Shown here piece after piece: positions 11,721 through 21,456 of a stretch of DNA of 64,000 nt (position 1 is the first letter of the stretch; every line of letters starts with the position of its first letter). Source of the stretch: Lelliottia nimipressuralis (GTDB lineage: Bacteria > Pseudomonadota > Gammaproteobacteria > Enterobacterales > Enterobacteriaceae); the NCBI RefSeq assembly GCF_004115925.1, contig NZ_SDDX01000008.1, positions 124,001-188,000 of the forward strand, given 5' to 3'. The translations under genes were made by a program, and so were the position numbers. The notes below the pieces were generated by a model. That model was not told where the DNA came from, made no database searches, and worked only from the letters and a program-made list of their open reading frames with translations.

Positions 11721-13231
11721 CCCTTCAGCCCAAGACGTTTCGCCAGCCGATGCAGGTTGGCGACGTCCATCTCTAACGCCCGCGCGCAGGCCGCCCAGCT
11801 ACGATTGTTTTGCTCCAGCGCGCGGGTAATCATCTGACGTTGAAACGCTTCCGTGGCCTCACGCAGGTTAGCATTGCTCATCGCTGGCACGTCCGGCTGC
11901 GAGACAGGCACCGCTTCGTCATGCAACGCAAAATGCGCCGCGTGGATCACCACCTCATCGCCGATGCGCGTCGCGCGCGCCAGCACCACCGCACGATGGA
12001 TCGCATGCTCCAGCTCGCGCACATTGCCCGGCCAGCCATAATTCAGCAGATGCCTGCGCGCTCCGGGGCTTAACACCACGCGCGACAGCCCCATTTTCAA
12101 GCGGCACTGCTCGCAGAAATAGCCCGCCAGCAGAACCACATCCTCGCCACGCTCGCGCAGCGGCGGCACGAAGAGCGGGAACACGCTTAAGCGATGGAAC
12201 AGATCGGCGCGGAAATTGCCCGCCAGCACCTCTTCGCGCAGATCGCGGTTGGTCGCCGCCAGCACGCGCACATCCACCCGCAGGCTGCGGTCGTCACCCA
12301 CGCGCTGAATATCGCCGTACTGCAACACGCGCAGCAGTTTGGCCTGCAACGCCAGCGACAGCTCACCAATTTCATCGAGGAACAGCGTGCCGTTGTCGGC
12401 CATTTCAAACTTACCGCTGCGGTTGCTGATGGCCCCGGTAAACGCCCCTTTCACGTGACCGAACAGCTCGCTCTCCGCCACGCTTTCCGGCAGCGCGGCG
12501 CAGTTCAGATACACCAGCGGATTGACCGCGCGCGGCGAGCCTTCGTGGATCGCCTTCGCCACCAGCTCTTTCCCGGTGCCGGTCTCCCCGCTGATTAAGA
12601 CGTTCAGATCCGACGCCGCGACAATCTCGATCTCTTTTTTCAGCTGCGCCATACCCGGCGACAGGCCAATCATTTCCGTGTGCGCGACCTGCTCAAACAC
12701 CGCCGGACTGCCCGGCAATATGTTCTGGCTCTCCAGCTGCTCAATCAGCAGCGCGTTATTAAGCGCCCCGGCGGCCAGCGCGGCAATCAGCCGCAGCTCT
12801 TCGTCGCTGAAGGTATCGAACTGATCCGGCTGCAGGCCGTCGAGGGTCAGCGCGCCAATCAGATTCTGCCCGGCAAACAGCGGCAAACCGATACAGGCGT
12901 GGACCTTCAGGCTCTCCTGGCCGGGAATCAGGCCGTCATAGGGATCGGGCAGATCGCTGTCCGCCGGGAAACGCACCACGTCCCCCGCGCGGGCGATGGT
13001 CTCCAGACGCGGATGGCCCTCGAGGGTAAAGCGCCGCCCCAGCACGTCCTGCGCCAGCCCGTCGATCGCCAGAGGAATAAACTGTCGCCCTTCGTAGCGC
13101 AGCAGCGCCGAGGCATCACACTCCAGCACATGACGCAGGGTTGAAATTAACCGCTGGAAACGATCCTGATGGCCGATACCGGTCTGTAATTCAATGGCGA
13201 TCTTCGCCAGCACATCTACGGAAAAGCTCAT
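11717..13231 (-). CDS. norR: Nitric oxide-sensing sigma-54 activator NorR
   Basis: NorR activates norVW when its N-terminal iron-containing GAF domain binds NO. The 504 residues show GAF (about 1-170), an AAA+ domain with Walker A GETGTGKE and the sigma-54 contact loop GAFTGA, Walker [10 protein letters not shown], and a C-terminal Fis-type helix-turn-helix. The start at 13229-13231 ([12 protein letters not shown]) agrees with E. coli; an upstream start at 13261 would run through the first NorR site. It is divergent from norV and convergent with gutQ. Confidence 0.97.
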   Translation of the reverse strand: MSFSVDVLAKIAIELQTGIGHQDRFQRLISTLRHVLECDASALLRYEGRQFIPLAIDGLAQDVLGRRFTLEGHPRLETIARAGDVVRFPADSDLPDPYDGLIPGQESLKVHACIGLPLFAGQNLIGALTLDGLQPDQFDTFSDEELRLIAALAAGALNNALLIEQLESQNILPGSPAVFEQVAHTEMIGLSPGMAQLKKEIEIVAASDLNVLISGETGTGKELVAKAIHEGSPRAVNPLVYLNCAALPESVAESELFGHVKGAFTGAISNRSGKFEMADNGTLFLDEIGELSLALQAKLLRVLQYGDIQRVGDDRSLRVDVRVLAATNRDLREEVLAGNFRADLFHRLSVFPLFVPPLRERGEDVVLLAGYFCEQCRLKMGLSRVVLSPGARRHLLNYGWPGNVRELEHAIHRAVVLARATRIGDEVVIHAAHFALHDEAVPVSQPDVPAMSNANLREATEAFQRQMITRALEQNNRSWAACARALEMDVANLHRLAKRLGLKG

Positions 13232-13243
13232 TTGCGCCTCGCT

Positions 13244-13299
13244 GTCATTTTGACAATGCATACTGTCATATTGACCATAAAACAGATAGTCATTCTGAC
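13244..13299 (+). promoter_or_regulatory. Three NorR enhancer sites
   Basis: Three 11-mers of the form GTCA-N3-TGAC are present: GTCATTTTGAC (13244-13254), GTCATATTGAC (13265-13275) and GTCATTCTGAC (13289-13299). Three such sites are required in E. coli for norVW activation. Spacings of 21 and 24 bp put them on roughly the same helix face. Confidence 0.93.
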
Positions 13300-13335
13300 T
13301 ACCCCTTGCGAGTGATATTCTTAAAAAGCGTTAAA

Positions 13336-13348
13336 TATCAACAATTTT
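13336..13348 (+). promoter_or_regulatory. IHF-like site upstream of norV
   Basis: TATCAACAATTTT matches the WATCAANNNNTTR pattern except for the last base. It lies between the NorR sites and the sigma-54 promoter, where a DNA bend would help looping. Confidence 0.5.
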
Positions 13349-13353
13349 AAAAA

Positions 13354-13370
13354 CTGGCACGCAACTTGAT
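13354..13370 (+). promoter_or_regulatory. Sigma-54 promoter of norVW
   Basis: CTGGCACGCAACTTGAT matches the -24/-12 pattern YTGGCACG-N4-TTGCW with an A in place of the C at -12. It lies 47 bp before the norV ATG and downstream of the NorR sites. Confidence 0.85.
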
Positions 13371-13417
13371 ATATGCACATCAACTTATCGAAACACACTG
13401 TATTTATTGAGGTTGCT

Positions 13418-14866
13418 ATGTCTATTCTGGTTAAAAATAATATTCATTGGGTGGGTCAACGTGACTGGGAAGTGCGCGATTTTCACGGCACCGAATACAA
13501 AACCCTGCGCGGCAGCAGCTATAACAGCTATCTCATTCGCGAAGGCAAAAACGTCCTGATCGATACCGTTGATCATAAATTCAGCCGCGAGTTCGTGCAG
13601 AACCTGCGCAGCGAAATCGATCTGGCTGACATCGATTACATTATTATTAACCATGCGGAAGAAGACCACGCGGGCGCCCTGACCGAGCTGATGTCTTATA
13701 TTCCCAACACGCCAATCTACTGCACCACCAACGCCATCGACTCCATTAACGGCCACCATCACCACCCTGAATGGAATTTTCATACGGTGAAAACCGGTGA
13801 CTCGCTGGATATCGGCAACGGCAAACAGCTGATTTTCGTCGAAACCCCGATGCTGCACTGGCCCGACAGCATGATGACGTACATGACCGGCGATGCGGTG
13901 CTGTTCAGCAATGACGCCTTTGGTCAGCACTACTGTGATGAGCGTCTGTTTAACGACGAAGTGGATCAGACTGAGCTGTTCGAACAGTGCCAGCGCTACT
14001 ACGCCAACATACTGACGCCGTTCAGCCGTCTGGTAACGCCAAAAATCACCGAAATCCTCGGTTTCAATCTGCCGGTCGATATGATTGCCACCTCGCACGG
14101 CGTGGTCTGGCGCGAAAATCCAACCCAAATCGTGGAGCTGTATCTGAAATGGGCGGCGGATTATCAGGAAGATCGCATCACGCTGTTCTACGACACCATG
14201 TCCAACAACACCCGTATGATGGCGGACGCCATTGCCCAGGGCATTAACGAAGTCGACCCGAACGTGGCGGTGAAAATCTTCAACGTGGCGCGCAGCGATA
14301 AAAACGAAATCCTGACCAACGTCTTCCGCTCCAAAGGCGTGCTGGTCGGCACATCCACCATGAATAACGTGATGATGCCGAAAATCGCCGGTCTGGTTGA
14401 AGAGATGACCGGTCTGCGTTTTCGTAACAAACGCGCCAGCGCGTTCGGCTCTCACGGCTGGAGCGGCGGTGCGGTAGATCGTCTCTCCACGCGTCTGCAG
14501 GATGCCGGTTTTGAAATGTCGATGAGCCTGAAAGCCAAATGGCGCCCGGATATCGACGCACTTGAAGTCTGCCGCCAGCATGGCCGTGATATCGCACGTC
14601 AGTGGGCGCTCGCTCCACTGCCGGAAGCAACAACGAAAACCCCAGAGCAACAAGAAGCCTGCGCCTGTGCCGCCGCACAAGCCGCCGATCTTGGCCCGAG
14701 CATGCAGTGCAGCGTCTGCCAGTGGATTTACGATCCTGCCCTCGGCGAACCTTTGCAGGATGTCGCCCCAGGCACCCCGTGGCGCGACGTGCCGGATAAT
14801 TTCCTGTGTCCGGAATGTTCCCTCGGGAAAGACGTATTCGACGAACTGGCGACGGAGGCAAAATGA
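13418..14866 (+). CDS. norV: Anaerobic nitric oxide reductase flavorubredoxin
   Basis: NorV reduces NO to N2O under anaerobic conditions, protecting the cell from nitrosative stress. The 482-residue protein has a metallo-beta-lactamase-like diiron domain ([10 protein letters not shown]), a flavodoxin FMN domain ([28 protein letters not shown]) and a C-terminal rubredoxin ([10 protein letters not shown], then CPECSLG). I chose the ATG at 13418 ([14 protein letters not shown]) because it matches the family start and follows GAGG; an in-frame ATG at 13373 lies within 3 bp of the sigma-54 promoter. Confidence 0.97.
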   Translation: MSILVKNNIHWVGQRDWEVRDFHGTEYKTLRGSSYNSYLIREGKNVLIDTVDHKFSREFVQNLRSEIDLADIDYIIINHAEEDHAGALTELMSYIPNTPIYCTTNAIDSINGHHHHPEWNFHTVKTGDSLDIGNGKQLIFVETPMLHWPDSMMTYMTGDAVLFSNDAFGQHYCDERLFNDEVDQTELFEQCQRYYANILTPFSRLVTPKITEILGFNLPVDMIATSHGVVWRENPTQIVELYLKWAADYQEDRITLFYDTMSNNTRMMADAIAQGINEVDPNVAVKIFNVARSDKNEILTNVFRSKGVLVGTSTMNNVMMPKIAGLVEEMTGLRFRNKRASAFGSHGWSGGAVDRLSTRLQDAGFEMSMSLKAKWRPDIDALEVCRQHGRDIARQWALAPLPEATTKTPEQQEACACAAAQAADLGPSMQCSVCQWIYDPALGEPLQDVAPGTPWRDVPDNFLCPECSLGKDVFDELATEAK

Positions 14867-15996
14867 ATCACGGCATTGTCATCATTGGCTCGGGCTTTGC
14901 CGCCCGGCAGCTGGTGAAAAATATACGCAAACAGGATGCGAACGTGCCGCTGACGCTTATCGCCGCCGACAGCATGGACGAGTACAACAAACCCGATTTG
15001 AGCCATGTTATCAGCCAGCATCAGCGTGCCGACGACCTCACCCGTCAGACGGCGGGGGAGTTCGCCGAACAGTTTAATTTGCGACTGTTTCCCCATACCT
15101 GGGTCACGGAGGTCGACGCCAGCGCCCATGTGGTGAAGGGCAAAGATAATCAGTGGTGTTACGACAAACTGGTGCTGGCGACGGGGGCATCCGCCTTTGT
15201 ACCGCCCGTAGAGGGCCGCGAGCTGATGCTGACCCTCAACAGTCAGCAGGAGTACCGCGCCTGTGAAACCCGGCTTCGTGACGCAAAGCGAGTGATGATT
15301 GTCGGTGGCGGTCTGATTGGCACCGAACTGGCGATGGATTTTTGCCGCGCCGGGAAAGCCGTCACTCTGGTCGATCACGCAGCGAGCATTCTGTCTGCGC
15401 TGATGCCAGCGGAAGTGAGCAGTCGCTTACAGCATCGTCTGACGGAGATGGGCGTCCATCTGCTGCTGAAATCTCAGATCCAGAGCCTGACGACAACCGA
15501 CAGCGGCATTTGCGCGACTCTCGATCGTAAGCGCAGCGTTGAGGTCGATGCCGTGATCGCCGCGACGGGCCTGCGTCCGGAAACGGCGCTGGCCCAGCAC
15601 GCCGGGGCAGAAACGGGGCGCGGAGTGAAGGTGGACAGCTATTTGCAAACCAGCCAGCCCGATATTTTCGCCCTGGGTGACTGTGCGGAAATCAACGGCC
15701 AGGTCCTGCCGTTCCTGCAGCCGATTCAGATCAGCGCAATGTATCTGGCAAAAAACCTGCTGGGGAGTAGCGCACCACTGAAACTGCCGGCGATGCTGGT
15801 GAAGGTCAAAACGCCTGAACTGCCGCTGCACCTCGCGGGCGAAACGCAGCGACAGGATTTACACTGGCACATGGCCATTGAACCACAGGGAATGGTCGCA
15901 AAAGGCGTTGATGGCGACGGTGAGCTGCGCGCCTTTGTGGTCAGCGAAGATCGGATGAAGGAGGCTTTCTCCCTGCTGAAGTCGTTACCCGTTTAA
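14863..15996 (+). CDS. norW: NADH:flavorubredoxin reductase
   Basis: NorW passes electrons from NADH to the rubredoxin domain of NorV. The 377-residue FAD enzyme has an N-terminal dinucleotide fold ([20 protein letters not shown]) and a second [18 protein letters not shown] motif for NADH near residue 145. ATGA overlap with the norV stop indicates coupling. It ends the norVW operon and is followed by a strong terminator. Confidence 0.97.
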   Translation: MNHGIVIIGSGFAARQLVKNIRKQDANVPLTLIAADSMDEYNKPDLSHVISQHQRADDLTRQTAGEFAEQFNLRLFPHTWVTEVDASAHVVKGKDNQWCYDKLVLATGASAFVPPVEGRELMLTLNSQQEYRACETRLRDAKRVMIVGGGLIGTELAMDFCRAGKAVTLVDHAASILSALMPAEVSSRLQHRLTEMGVHLLLKSQIQSLTTTDSGICATLDRKRSVEVDAVIAATGLRPETALAQHAGAETGRGVKVDSYLQTSQPDIFALGDCAEINGQVLPFLQPIQISAMYLAKNLLGSSAPLKLPAMLVKVKTPELPLHLAGETQRQDLHWHMAIEPQGMVAKGVDGDGELRAFVVSEDRMKEAFSLLKSLPV

Positions 15997-16045
15997 CCCT
16001 AACACCTCTGCCACACTGACTTAACCTTAGGATTTTATTATCCGC

Positions 16046-16072
16046 AGCCCCGATGTCCCGGGGCTTTTTTTT
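16046..16072 (+). terminator. norVW terminator
   Basis: AGCCCCG, loop ATGTC and CGGGGCT form a seven-pair stem followed by eight T residues, about 50 bp after the norW stop. Confidence 0.93.
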
Positions 16073-16073
16073 G

Positions 16074-16264
16074 CGCATTCTATTCACAAGGTAAATACAT
16101 AATAGATAAATCATCGCCATCAATCCCTATTTCATTATTTATATGAATATATAAATCAGAGTAAATAGATATATTTGCGATAAATATCCATTCACCCTGA
16201 GATATATAATTATTTTATTATTGATAAATAAATCATCAGGCGTAATTTAATTTAAACAGAGATG
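16074..16264. other. AT-rich intergenic stretch without a gene
   Basis: About 190 bp of markedly AT-rich DNA lies between the converging norW and nickel permease genes, with many TATAAATA-like words. I see no convincing coding frame, RNA gene or repeat. The composition differs sharply from the GC-rich flanks, as often seen at insertion boundaries or at silenced segments. Confidence 0.6.
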
Positions 16265-16282
16265 AAAAAGCAATTTTTGCTT
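16265..16282 (-). terminator. Terminator of the nickel permease gene
   Basis: On the minus strand AAGCAA, loop AAA and TTGCTT are followed by TTT. The stem is short and AT-rich, so this is a weak terminator just past the permease stop. Confidence 0.5.
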
Positions 16283-16285
16283 AGA

Positions 16286-17320
16286 TTATTTTTTTAAATA
16301 ATGCTCGGAACCGTCAGAGACCCCCAGCGCGTCATAGCAGCGCCAGCGGTAGTTCAGCATTGACAGACACCAACAGAAAATAAACAAACCAATAACAATA
16401 AAACCGGCGTTACCGAGATTATTATTAACACTACCCACCAGGCTCCAGACGCCCCCACTTAATTCAAATTTATCTTTTATTAGCCCGAGCGCTTCCAACC
16501 CGCCAATAAAGAGCGCGACGACAACCGAGGTGCCGGTAATGGTCATATTGTAATAAAGTTTGCGCTGCGGTTTATTGAATGCCCAGCCGTACGCGCCGAT
16601 CATCAATAAATTATCCAGCGTATCCACTAACGCCATACCGCTGGCAAACAGCGCCGGGAAAATCATGATCGACCACACCGACATTCCGTTCGAGGCGCTG
16701 GCGGCAGAAATGCCCAGCACGCCAATTTCAGTGGCGGTATCAAATCCCAGGCCAAACAGAAAACCGACCAGGTACATCTGCCAGCTTTTGCTCACCAGAC
16801 GGAACGTGGCGCCAAACAGCCAGCTCATGATCCCGCCCGACACCGGCGCGTCCCCCTCGCTGCTCGTCGTATGACCGTTTTTCAGCGCCTGAAAGCTGCG
16901 CCAGACGCCGAGCAAAATCACCGTGTTGATCAGCGCCATCGCCAGTAAAAAGGTCGCGGAAACGGCGGTGCCAATGAGACTACCGGTCTCATGAAACCAC
17001 GCCATGTTCTTTTGAAACGCCGTCGCCGTGGCGGCAATGGCGACGGAGGCCAGCACCACAATGGTCGAGTGGCCCAGCGAAAACCACGCCCCCACGCCAG
17101 ACGAGCGTTTGCCCTGCTGCATCAGCTTGCGGGTGACCGTATCGATCGCGGCGATATGATCCGCATCGACCGCATGCCGCAGGCCGTAGCACCACGCCAG
17201 CAGGCTGGCCGCCATCAGCGTGGTACTGCCGCTAAACGTGTGCCAGGCCCAACCCCAGGCCAGACCATTCGCGGCCAGCAGGATCATCAGAAGCGGTTCA
17301 TTGCCAATCCGTCGTTGCAT
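16286..17320 (-). CDS. NiCoT-family nickel/cobalt permease
   Basis: This is a single-component inner-membrane permease of the NiCoT (HoxN/NixA) family that imports Ni(II), possibly Co(II). The 344-residue product has about eight hydrophobic segments. The signature RHAVDADHIAAIDTVTRKLM near residue 48 contains the HX4DH metal motif, and GLGFDTATEI is the second family motif. Its start lies one base after the hypF stop, with the AGGAAC ribosome site inside the last hypF codons, so translation is coupled. Nickel is needed for the HycE active site, which fits the position among hydrogenase genes. The E. coli locus has no gene here. Confidence 0.93.
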   Translation of the reverse strand: MQRRIGNEPLLMILLAANGLAWGWAWHTFSGSTTLMAASLLAWCYGLRHAVDADHIAAIDTVTRKLMQQGKRSSGVGAWFSLGHSTIVVLASVAIAATATAFQKNMAWFHETGSLIGTAVSATFLLAMALINTVILLGVWRSFQALKNGHTTSSEGDAPVSGGIMSWLFGATFRLVSKSWQMYLVGFLFGLGFDTATEIGVLGISAASASNGMSVWSIMIFPALFASGMALVDTLDNLLMIGAYGWAFNKPQRKLYYNMTITGTSVVVALFIGGLEALGLIKDKFELSGGVWSLVGSVNNNLGNAGFIVIGLFIFCWCLSMLNYRWRCYDALGVSDGSEHYLKK

Positions 17321-17321
17321 G

Positions 17322-19544
17322 TCAGTTCCTGTGTGAAAGGGTGCGGGCGGCAGCGACGACCGCCTGTCCGAATGAAATCGCCCCGTCGCCTGCAGGCAAT
17401 TTTTCAGGGAACAGAAGCGTGAATTCAGAATGATAAAACTGCAGGCGCGCCCTGAGCAGGCGATTGTGCAGCACGCCGCCGCTGAAGCAGAGCGTCGATA
17501 TCGCCAGACGTCGGGCGTGATGAGCCATCAGTGCCGCCAGCCCTTTCGCTAGCGCATCATGGAATGCCCACGCACGTTCGGCGGGCGTCGCCTGCCAGTC
17601 GAGCCACTGCTGCCAGAAGGTGGACAGATCTCCCACATCCAGCGTGACCGGATGCTGCACACCTGAACAGGTCGCGGCCAGTGCTTCAAGCTGACAGGCC
17701 GCTTCGCCTTCGTAATGCTGCCTGTCGGACACGATATCCAGCGCACAGGCCACGGCGTCAAACAGTCGCCCACAGGATGAGGCCAGCGGCGCGTTGATTC
17801 CACGCGCCACCGCCGTCGCCAGCAGTGTCCAGTTGTGCGCCAGAACGGCGCGCATTTCCGCTCGCTTTTGCCAGTCAGGAATAAACGCCAGCCCCTGTGC
17901 AAGCAAGTTCCGCCACGGTTCGACCGCGGCCAGATCGCCGCCGGGCAGCGCCACGGCGGGCAACCCACCGAGATGCTCGCACGCCAGATAGTTCACCCGC
18001 AGGCACTCGCCGCCCCACAGCGCGCCGTTTTCGCCCATCCCGATGCCATCAAGCGTCAGCGCAATCACATCGCCTGCGTTCAGCGGCCAGCCATTTTCCG
18101 CCATACACGCCGCCGCATGGGCGTGGTGGTGGAGCACAGTCTGTTTCGGCAGCGCCAGCTCTTCGGCCCACCGGGCAGAGCGGTAGCCCGGATGGGCATC
18201 GTATACCACAAGTTCCGGACGGAAATCATACATTTGTTGAATGATCGCCAGCGCGCCACGCCACTGATGCTCCACGCCGTCGTCACACAGATCGCCAAAA
18301 TGCTGGCTGATAACCGCCTGCCCGCCGCGCACCAGACAGAAGGTATTTTTCATCTCCGCTCCGAGGCACAGCATCGGCGGGATATCCTTAAATCCTTCAG
18401 GCAGCGGAATGGCGTCCGGCACGTAACCCCGCGCGCGGCGAAGCATTGCGCCCTGCTCGTCCAGAACCGAATCATCCATGCGTTGCAGAATGTCGCGGTT
18501 ATGCAGCAGAAAACCGTCGGCGATATCGCGCAGGTCATCCAGCGCCTGATCATTGCTCAGCGCGGGGGGTTTACCGCTGAGATTCCCGGAAGTCATCACC
18601 AGCGGGCGCGCGCAGTCGTCCATCAGCAGATGTTGCAGCGGGCTGGAGGCCAGCATCACGCCGATGCAATCCAGGCCCGGCGCAATGTTCTGCGGCAGTT
18701 CCGGTAGCAGGCGCTTTGCGGTCAACACGATGGGTGCTGCGGGCGATTGCAGGCGCTCCCGCAGGGACGCAGGCAACTCGTCAATACAGGGCAGCATCAC
18801 CGCTAATGGTTTGGTCGGGCGACGTTTTCGCTCGCGCAGCCGCGCCACCGCCTGCGGGTTTTGCGCGTCGCAGGCCAGATGAAAACCGCCCAGCCCTTTG
18901 ATTGCCACGATCCCACCGTTTTTCAGCATCTCAACGGCTGCGGATAACGCGGCATCTCGTGTCAGATGGACGCCCGCTGCACGCCATTCCAGCTGCGGCC
19001 CACAGTCCGGACATGCCACCGGCTGGGCGTGAAAGCGCCGATCCGCCGGATTGCGGTATTCACTCTCACAGGGGGCGCATAACGGGAAAGCGGCCATCGC
19101 CGTGTCTGGCCGGTCATAGGGCATGGCGCGAATAATGGTGAAACGCGGGCCGCAGTGGGTGCAGTTGATAAACGGATAGCGGTAACGGCGCTCGCGCGGA
19201 TCGCGCATCTCGGCCAGACAGGCCGGGCAGGTCGCCGCATCCGGCACGATTTGCGTCGCCATCGCCCCGCCTGCGCTGTGGCGGATGGTGAATTCCGTCG
19301 GCATTTTCGGCCAGCTGAACGGCTGAGTTTCAATGGTATCAATGCGCGCCAGCGGCGGGCATTGCGCTAACAAACGTGTCTGAAATGCCGTCGGATCATC
19401 AGCCAGACGCACCAGCACGCCTTCGCCGTCGTTACAAACGTCACCGCAAAGGCCAAGCTGATTCGCCAGTTGCCAGACAAAGGGGCGGAAACCCACCCCC
19501 TGCACTTTTCCGCGCACCCGCAGCTGCGCGCCGTTACAGCTCAT
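17322..19544 (-). CDS. hypF: Carbamoyltransferase HypF (hydrogenase maturation)
   Basis: HypF activates carbamoyl phosphate and hands the carbamoyl group to HypE, the source of the CN ligands of the NiFe site. The 740 residues follow the family order: acylphosphatase domain ([20 protein letters not shown] near residue 10), two zinc fingers (CPAC...CTHCG and CAPC...CPDCG), a YrdC-like domain ([13 protein letters not shown]) and a Kae1-like domain with [16 protein letters not shown]. It lies 6 bp after hydN on the same strand and is probably driven by the same sigma-54 promoter. Confidence 0.97.
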   Translation of the reverse strand: MSCNGAQLRVRGKVQGVGFRPFVWQLANQLGLCGDVCNDGEGVLVRLADDPTAFQTRLLAQCPPLARIDTIETQPFSWPKMPTEFTIRHSAGGAMATQIVPDAATCPACLAEMRDPRERRYRYPFINCTHCGPRFTIIRAMPYDRPDTAMAAFPLCAPCESEYRNPADRRFHAQPVACPDCGPQLEWRAAGVHLTRDAALSAAVEMLKNGGIVAIKGLGGFHLACDAQNPQAVARLRERKRRPTKPLAVMLPCIDELPASLRERLQSPAAPIVLTAKRLLPELPQNIAPGLDCIGVMLASSPLQHLLMDDCARPLVMTSGNLSGKPPALSNDQALDDLRDIADGFLLHNRDILQRMDDSVLDEQGAMLRRARGYVPDAIPLPEGFKDIPPMLCLGAEMKNTFCLVRGGQAVISQHFGDLCDDGVEHQWRGALAIIQQMYDFRPELVVYDAHPGYRSARWAEELALPKQTVLHHHAHAAACMAENGWPLNAGDVIALTLDGIGMGENGALWGGECLRVNYLACEHLGGLPAVALPGGDLAAVEPWRNLLAQGLAFIPDWQKRAEMRAVLAHNWTLLATAVARGINAPLASSCGRLFDAVACALDIVSDRQHYEGEAACQLEALAATCSGVQHPVTLDVGDLSTFWQQWLDWQATPAERAWAFHDALAKGLAALMAHHARRLAISTLCFSGGVLHNRLLRARLQFYHSEFTLLFPEKLPAGDGAISFGQAVVAAARTLSHRN

Positions 19545-19550
19545 CGCGGC

Positions 19551-20096
19551 TTAAAACAGCATTGATGACGATGTATCGAACGCCGCGCGACGGCGCTTCT
19601 CGGCACTCATCTGTTCAAGCTTGTTACGATCGACGCAGACCAGAGCGTGCGTCGGGCAGGCTTCGATACACGCCGGGCCGCTTTCGCGATGGTTGCATAG
19701 GTCGCATTTGTTCGCTTCGGCTTTTTCGGCACGCACACTCAGACCCGCGCCGCTGTTGCGTACCACCGGGCGCACAACCACTTCCATCGCACCATACGGA
19801 CAGGCCACCACGCAGGTTTTACAGCCGATGCAACGCTGCTGCATAACCTGCACAAAGCCGTTTTCGCGGTTGATGGCACCGTTAGGGCAGACATTGGCGC
19901 AGGGGGCGTCTTCACACTGGCGGCAGATGGCCGCCGTTGAGATATTCACGCCCTTAATGACATGAATACGTGGCAGGAAAGATTCTGGGGTCAGGGAGGC
20001 GCAATCCTGCTCCGCCTGATGGGACACAACACACGCCACCTCACAGGTGCGACAGCCAATACATTTACTGGCATCGGCCATAATAAAACGGTTCAT
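19551..20096 (-). CDS. hydN: Ferredoxin-like electron transfer protein HydN
   Basis: HydN is a polyferredoxin linked to formate dehydrogenase H and formate hydrogenlyase activity. The 181 residues carry four CxxCxxCxxxC-type cluster motifs, for example CIGCRTCEVAC, CRQCEDAPCANVC, CIGCKTCVVAC and CDLCNHRESGPACIEAC. I chose the ATG at 20094-20096 (MNRFIMADASKC) to match E. coli; an upstream start adds 17 residues. The C-terminus ends AAFDTSSSMLF, a few residues longer than E. coli. It is first in hydN-hypF-permease. Confidence 0.95.
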   Translation of the reverse strand: MNRFIMADASKCIGCRTCEVACVVSHQAEQDCASLTPESFLPRIHVIKGVNISTAAICRQCEDAPCANVCPNGAINRENGFVQVMQQRCIGCKTCVVACPYGAMEVVVRPVVRNSGAGLSVRAEKAEANKCDLCNHRESGPACIEACPTHALVCVDRNKLEQMSAEKRRRAAFDTSSSMLF

Positions 20097-20130
20097 CTGC
20101 TTCTCCAGCATTAAGTTATGCGGCGAAACA

Positions 20131-20146
20131 TACATAAAACGTGCCA
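20131..20146 (-). promoter_or_regulatory. Sigma-54 promoter of hydN-hypF
   Basis: On the minus strand TGGCACG, four T residues, then ATGTA gives a perfect -24 element and a weaker -12 element. It lies about 35 bp before the hydN ATG. FhlA-dependent sigma-54 transcription of hydN-hypF is established in E. coli. Confidence 0.8.
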
Positions 20147-20190
20147 CATTTTAATTAACTGATTTCACTGAATTTAATCAGTACCCCTCG

Positions 20191-20225
20191 GTGTCATCGA
20201 CACGAATGACGATGACACCTGTCGA
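20191..20225 (-). promoter_or_regulatory. Probable FhlA upstream activating site for hydN
   Basis: GTGTCATCG (20191-20199) and CGATGACAC (20210-20218) form a perfect nine-base inverted repeat. TCGACA (20197-20202) and TGTCGA (20220-20225) recur in the other FHL control regions. The site is about 50-80 bp upstream of the sigma-54 promoter. It also directly follows the ascG stop, so a minor terminator role is possible. Confidence 0.6.
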
Positions 20226-20227
20226 CG

Positions 20228-21241
20228 TCAGGCGCGAACGTTGGCGATGACGGAATCACGCAGGATCAGCTCACCGGGGAAGGCTTGCTGATAGCTGAAC
20301 TCGCCGCCATCGAGCATAAAAATCAGGCGACTGATGGTCTCTTTGATCATCTCCGTCACCGGAATCCGCACGCTGGAGAGCGACGGCACGATGTAGGGCG
20401 CGATCGCGACATCATCAAATCCCACCACCGACACTTCGCCCGGCGTGGCGATCCCGCTGTCGTGCAGCTGCTTCAGCGCACCAATGGCCATATCGTCATT
20501 GCTGGCGACCAGCGCGGTGAATTGCGCTTTGCGCGCCAGCAGCGTGGTCACTCCCGCCGCCCCGCTTTCCGGAGTCCATTTCCCCTCCACCAGCAATTCG
20601 TCGCGCAGCGGGATCTGATGCTGCGCCAGCGCCGCTCTGTACCCAGAAAGACGTTCGATACCGGTGGGAGAGTCGAGCGAGCCGGTGATAAAGGCGATAT
20701 CCCGATGGCCCATTTCAATCAGCTGCGAGACCGCATCCTGGCAGGAGGCTTTATGATCCGACCAGACGCACTGGCTGCTGTTTTTACGCAGACGACGGTT
20801 TAACACCATGATCGGCTGCTCCTGTTTTTCGATGATCTCATCCATCTCATCGACGCTTAAAAAGCGCGGATAGATGATGATCGCGTCGCAGCGCATATCC
20901 AGCAGATACTGGATCGCCTCGCGCTCTTCATCGGCGCTGTGCTTACCGTCTGCGAGGATCAGCTGACGCCCTTTTTCTTCCGTCATGCGTGCCGCGTGGA
21001 ACAACAGCTCGCTGAAATACACGCCATGGTAAAGGGTGTTCGTCACCACCAGCCCCAGGGTTTGGGTGCGTTTGGTCGCCAGGTTTCGCGCCAGCAGATT
21101 GGGGCGGTAACCGCTCTCTTCAATCGCCTGAAAAACCCGGTCTTTTGTCTCCTGGCTCACGTAGCCATTGCCCGAAAGCACCCGAGAAACCGTTGCCTTC
21201 GACACCCCTGCCCGCTTCGCCACTTCAAGCATCGTGGTCAT
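20228..21241 (-). CDS. ascG: LacI-family repressor AscG
   Basis: AscG represses the ascFB aryl-beta-glucoside genes. The 337-residue product has an N-terminal LacI helix-turn-helix (MLEVAKRAGVSKATVSRVLS), a hinge helix (RPNLLARNLATKRTQTLGLV) and a periplasmic-binding-protein-like effector domain. The start at 21241 (MTTMLEVAKRAG) is the conserved one. It is divergent from ascF, with a CRP-like site and a LacI-type operator between them. Confidence 0.96.
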   Translation of the reverse strand: MTTMLEVAKRAGVSKATVSRVLSGNGYVSQETKDRVFQAIEESGYRPNLLARNLATKRTQTLGLVVTNTLYHGVYFSELLFHAARMTEEKGRQLILADGKHSADEEREAIQYLLDMRCDAIIIYPRFLSVDEMDEIIEKQEQPIMVLNRRLRKNSSQCVWSDHKASCQDAVSQLIEMGHRDIAFITGSLDSPTGIERLSGYRAALAQHQIPLRDELLVEGKWTPESGAAGVTTLLARKAQFTALVASNDDMAIGALKQLHDSGIATPGEVSVVGFDDVAIAPYIVPSLSSVRIPVTEMIKETISRLIFMLDGGEFSYQQAFPGELILRDSVIANVRA

Positions 21242-21332
21242 CTGATTATTCCCTTTAAACCTGATGCGCCGAAGTGTACTGCACTGCACGAAAATTGTCG
21301 CAGCGCGAATCTCACGCTTTTAAACACTCAAA

Positions 21333-21346
21333 GTGATCGTTATCAC
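21333..21346 (+). promoter_or_regulatory. CRP-like site upstream of ascFB
   Basis: GTGATCGTTATCAC is a near-perfect match to the CRP core GTGAT-N4-ATCAC. It lies 111 bp before ascF and 92 bp from ascG, so it may serve either promoter. Confidence 0.75.
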
Positions 21347-21407
21347 GAATGTAAAAAATGCACGAATCACCATCTTGTTTCATACAAAGAAACTCATCAT
21401 GATTTTG

Positions 21408-21421
21408 TGGAACCGGTTTCC
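21408..21421 (+). promoter_or_regulatory. AscG operator
   Basis: TGGAACCGGTTTCC is a LacI/GalR-type palindrome centred on CCGG and close to the TGAAACCGGTTTCA reported for AscG. It is 36 bp before the ascF ATG. Confidence 0.75.
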
Positions 21422-21456
21422 TACATGTTCTCACAACTACAACAGGATCACTTCCG

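Noticed and set aside
13385..14680. Long open frame opposite norV
   Set aside because: It is a shadow of norV; the translation shows only low-complexity His and Arg rich sequence.
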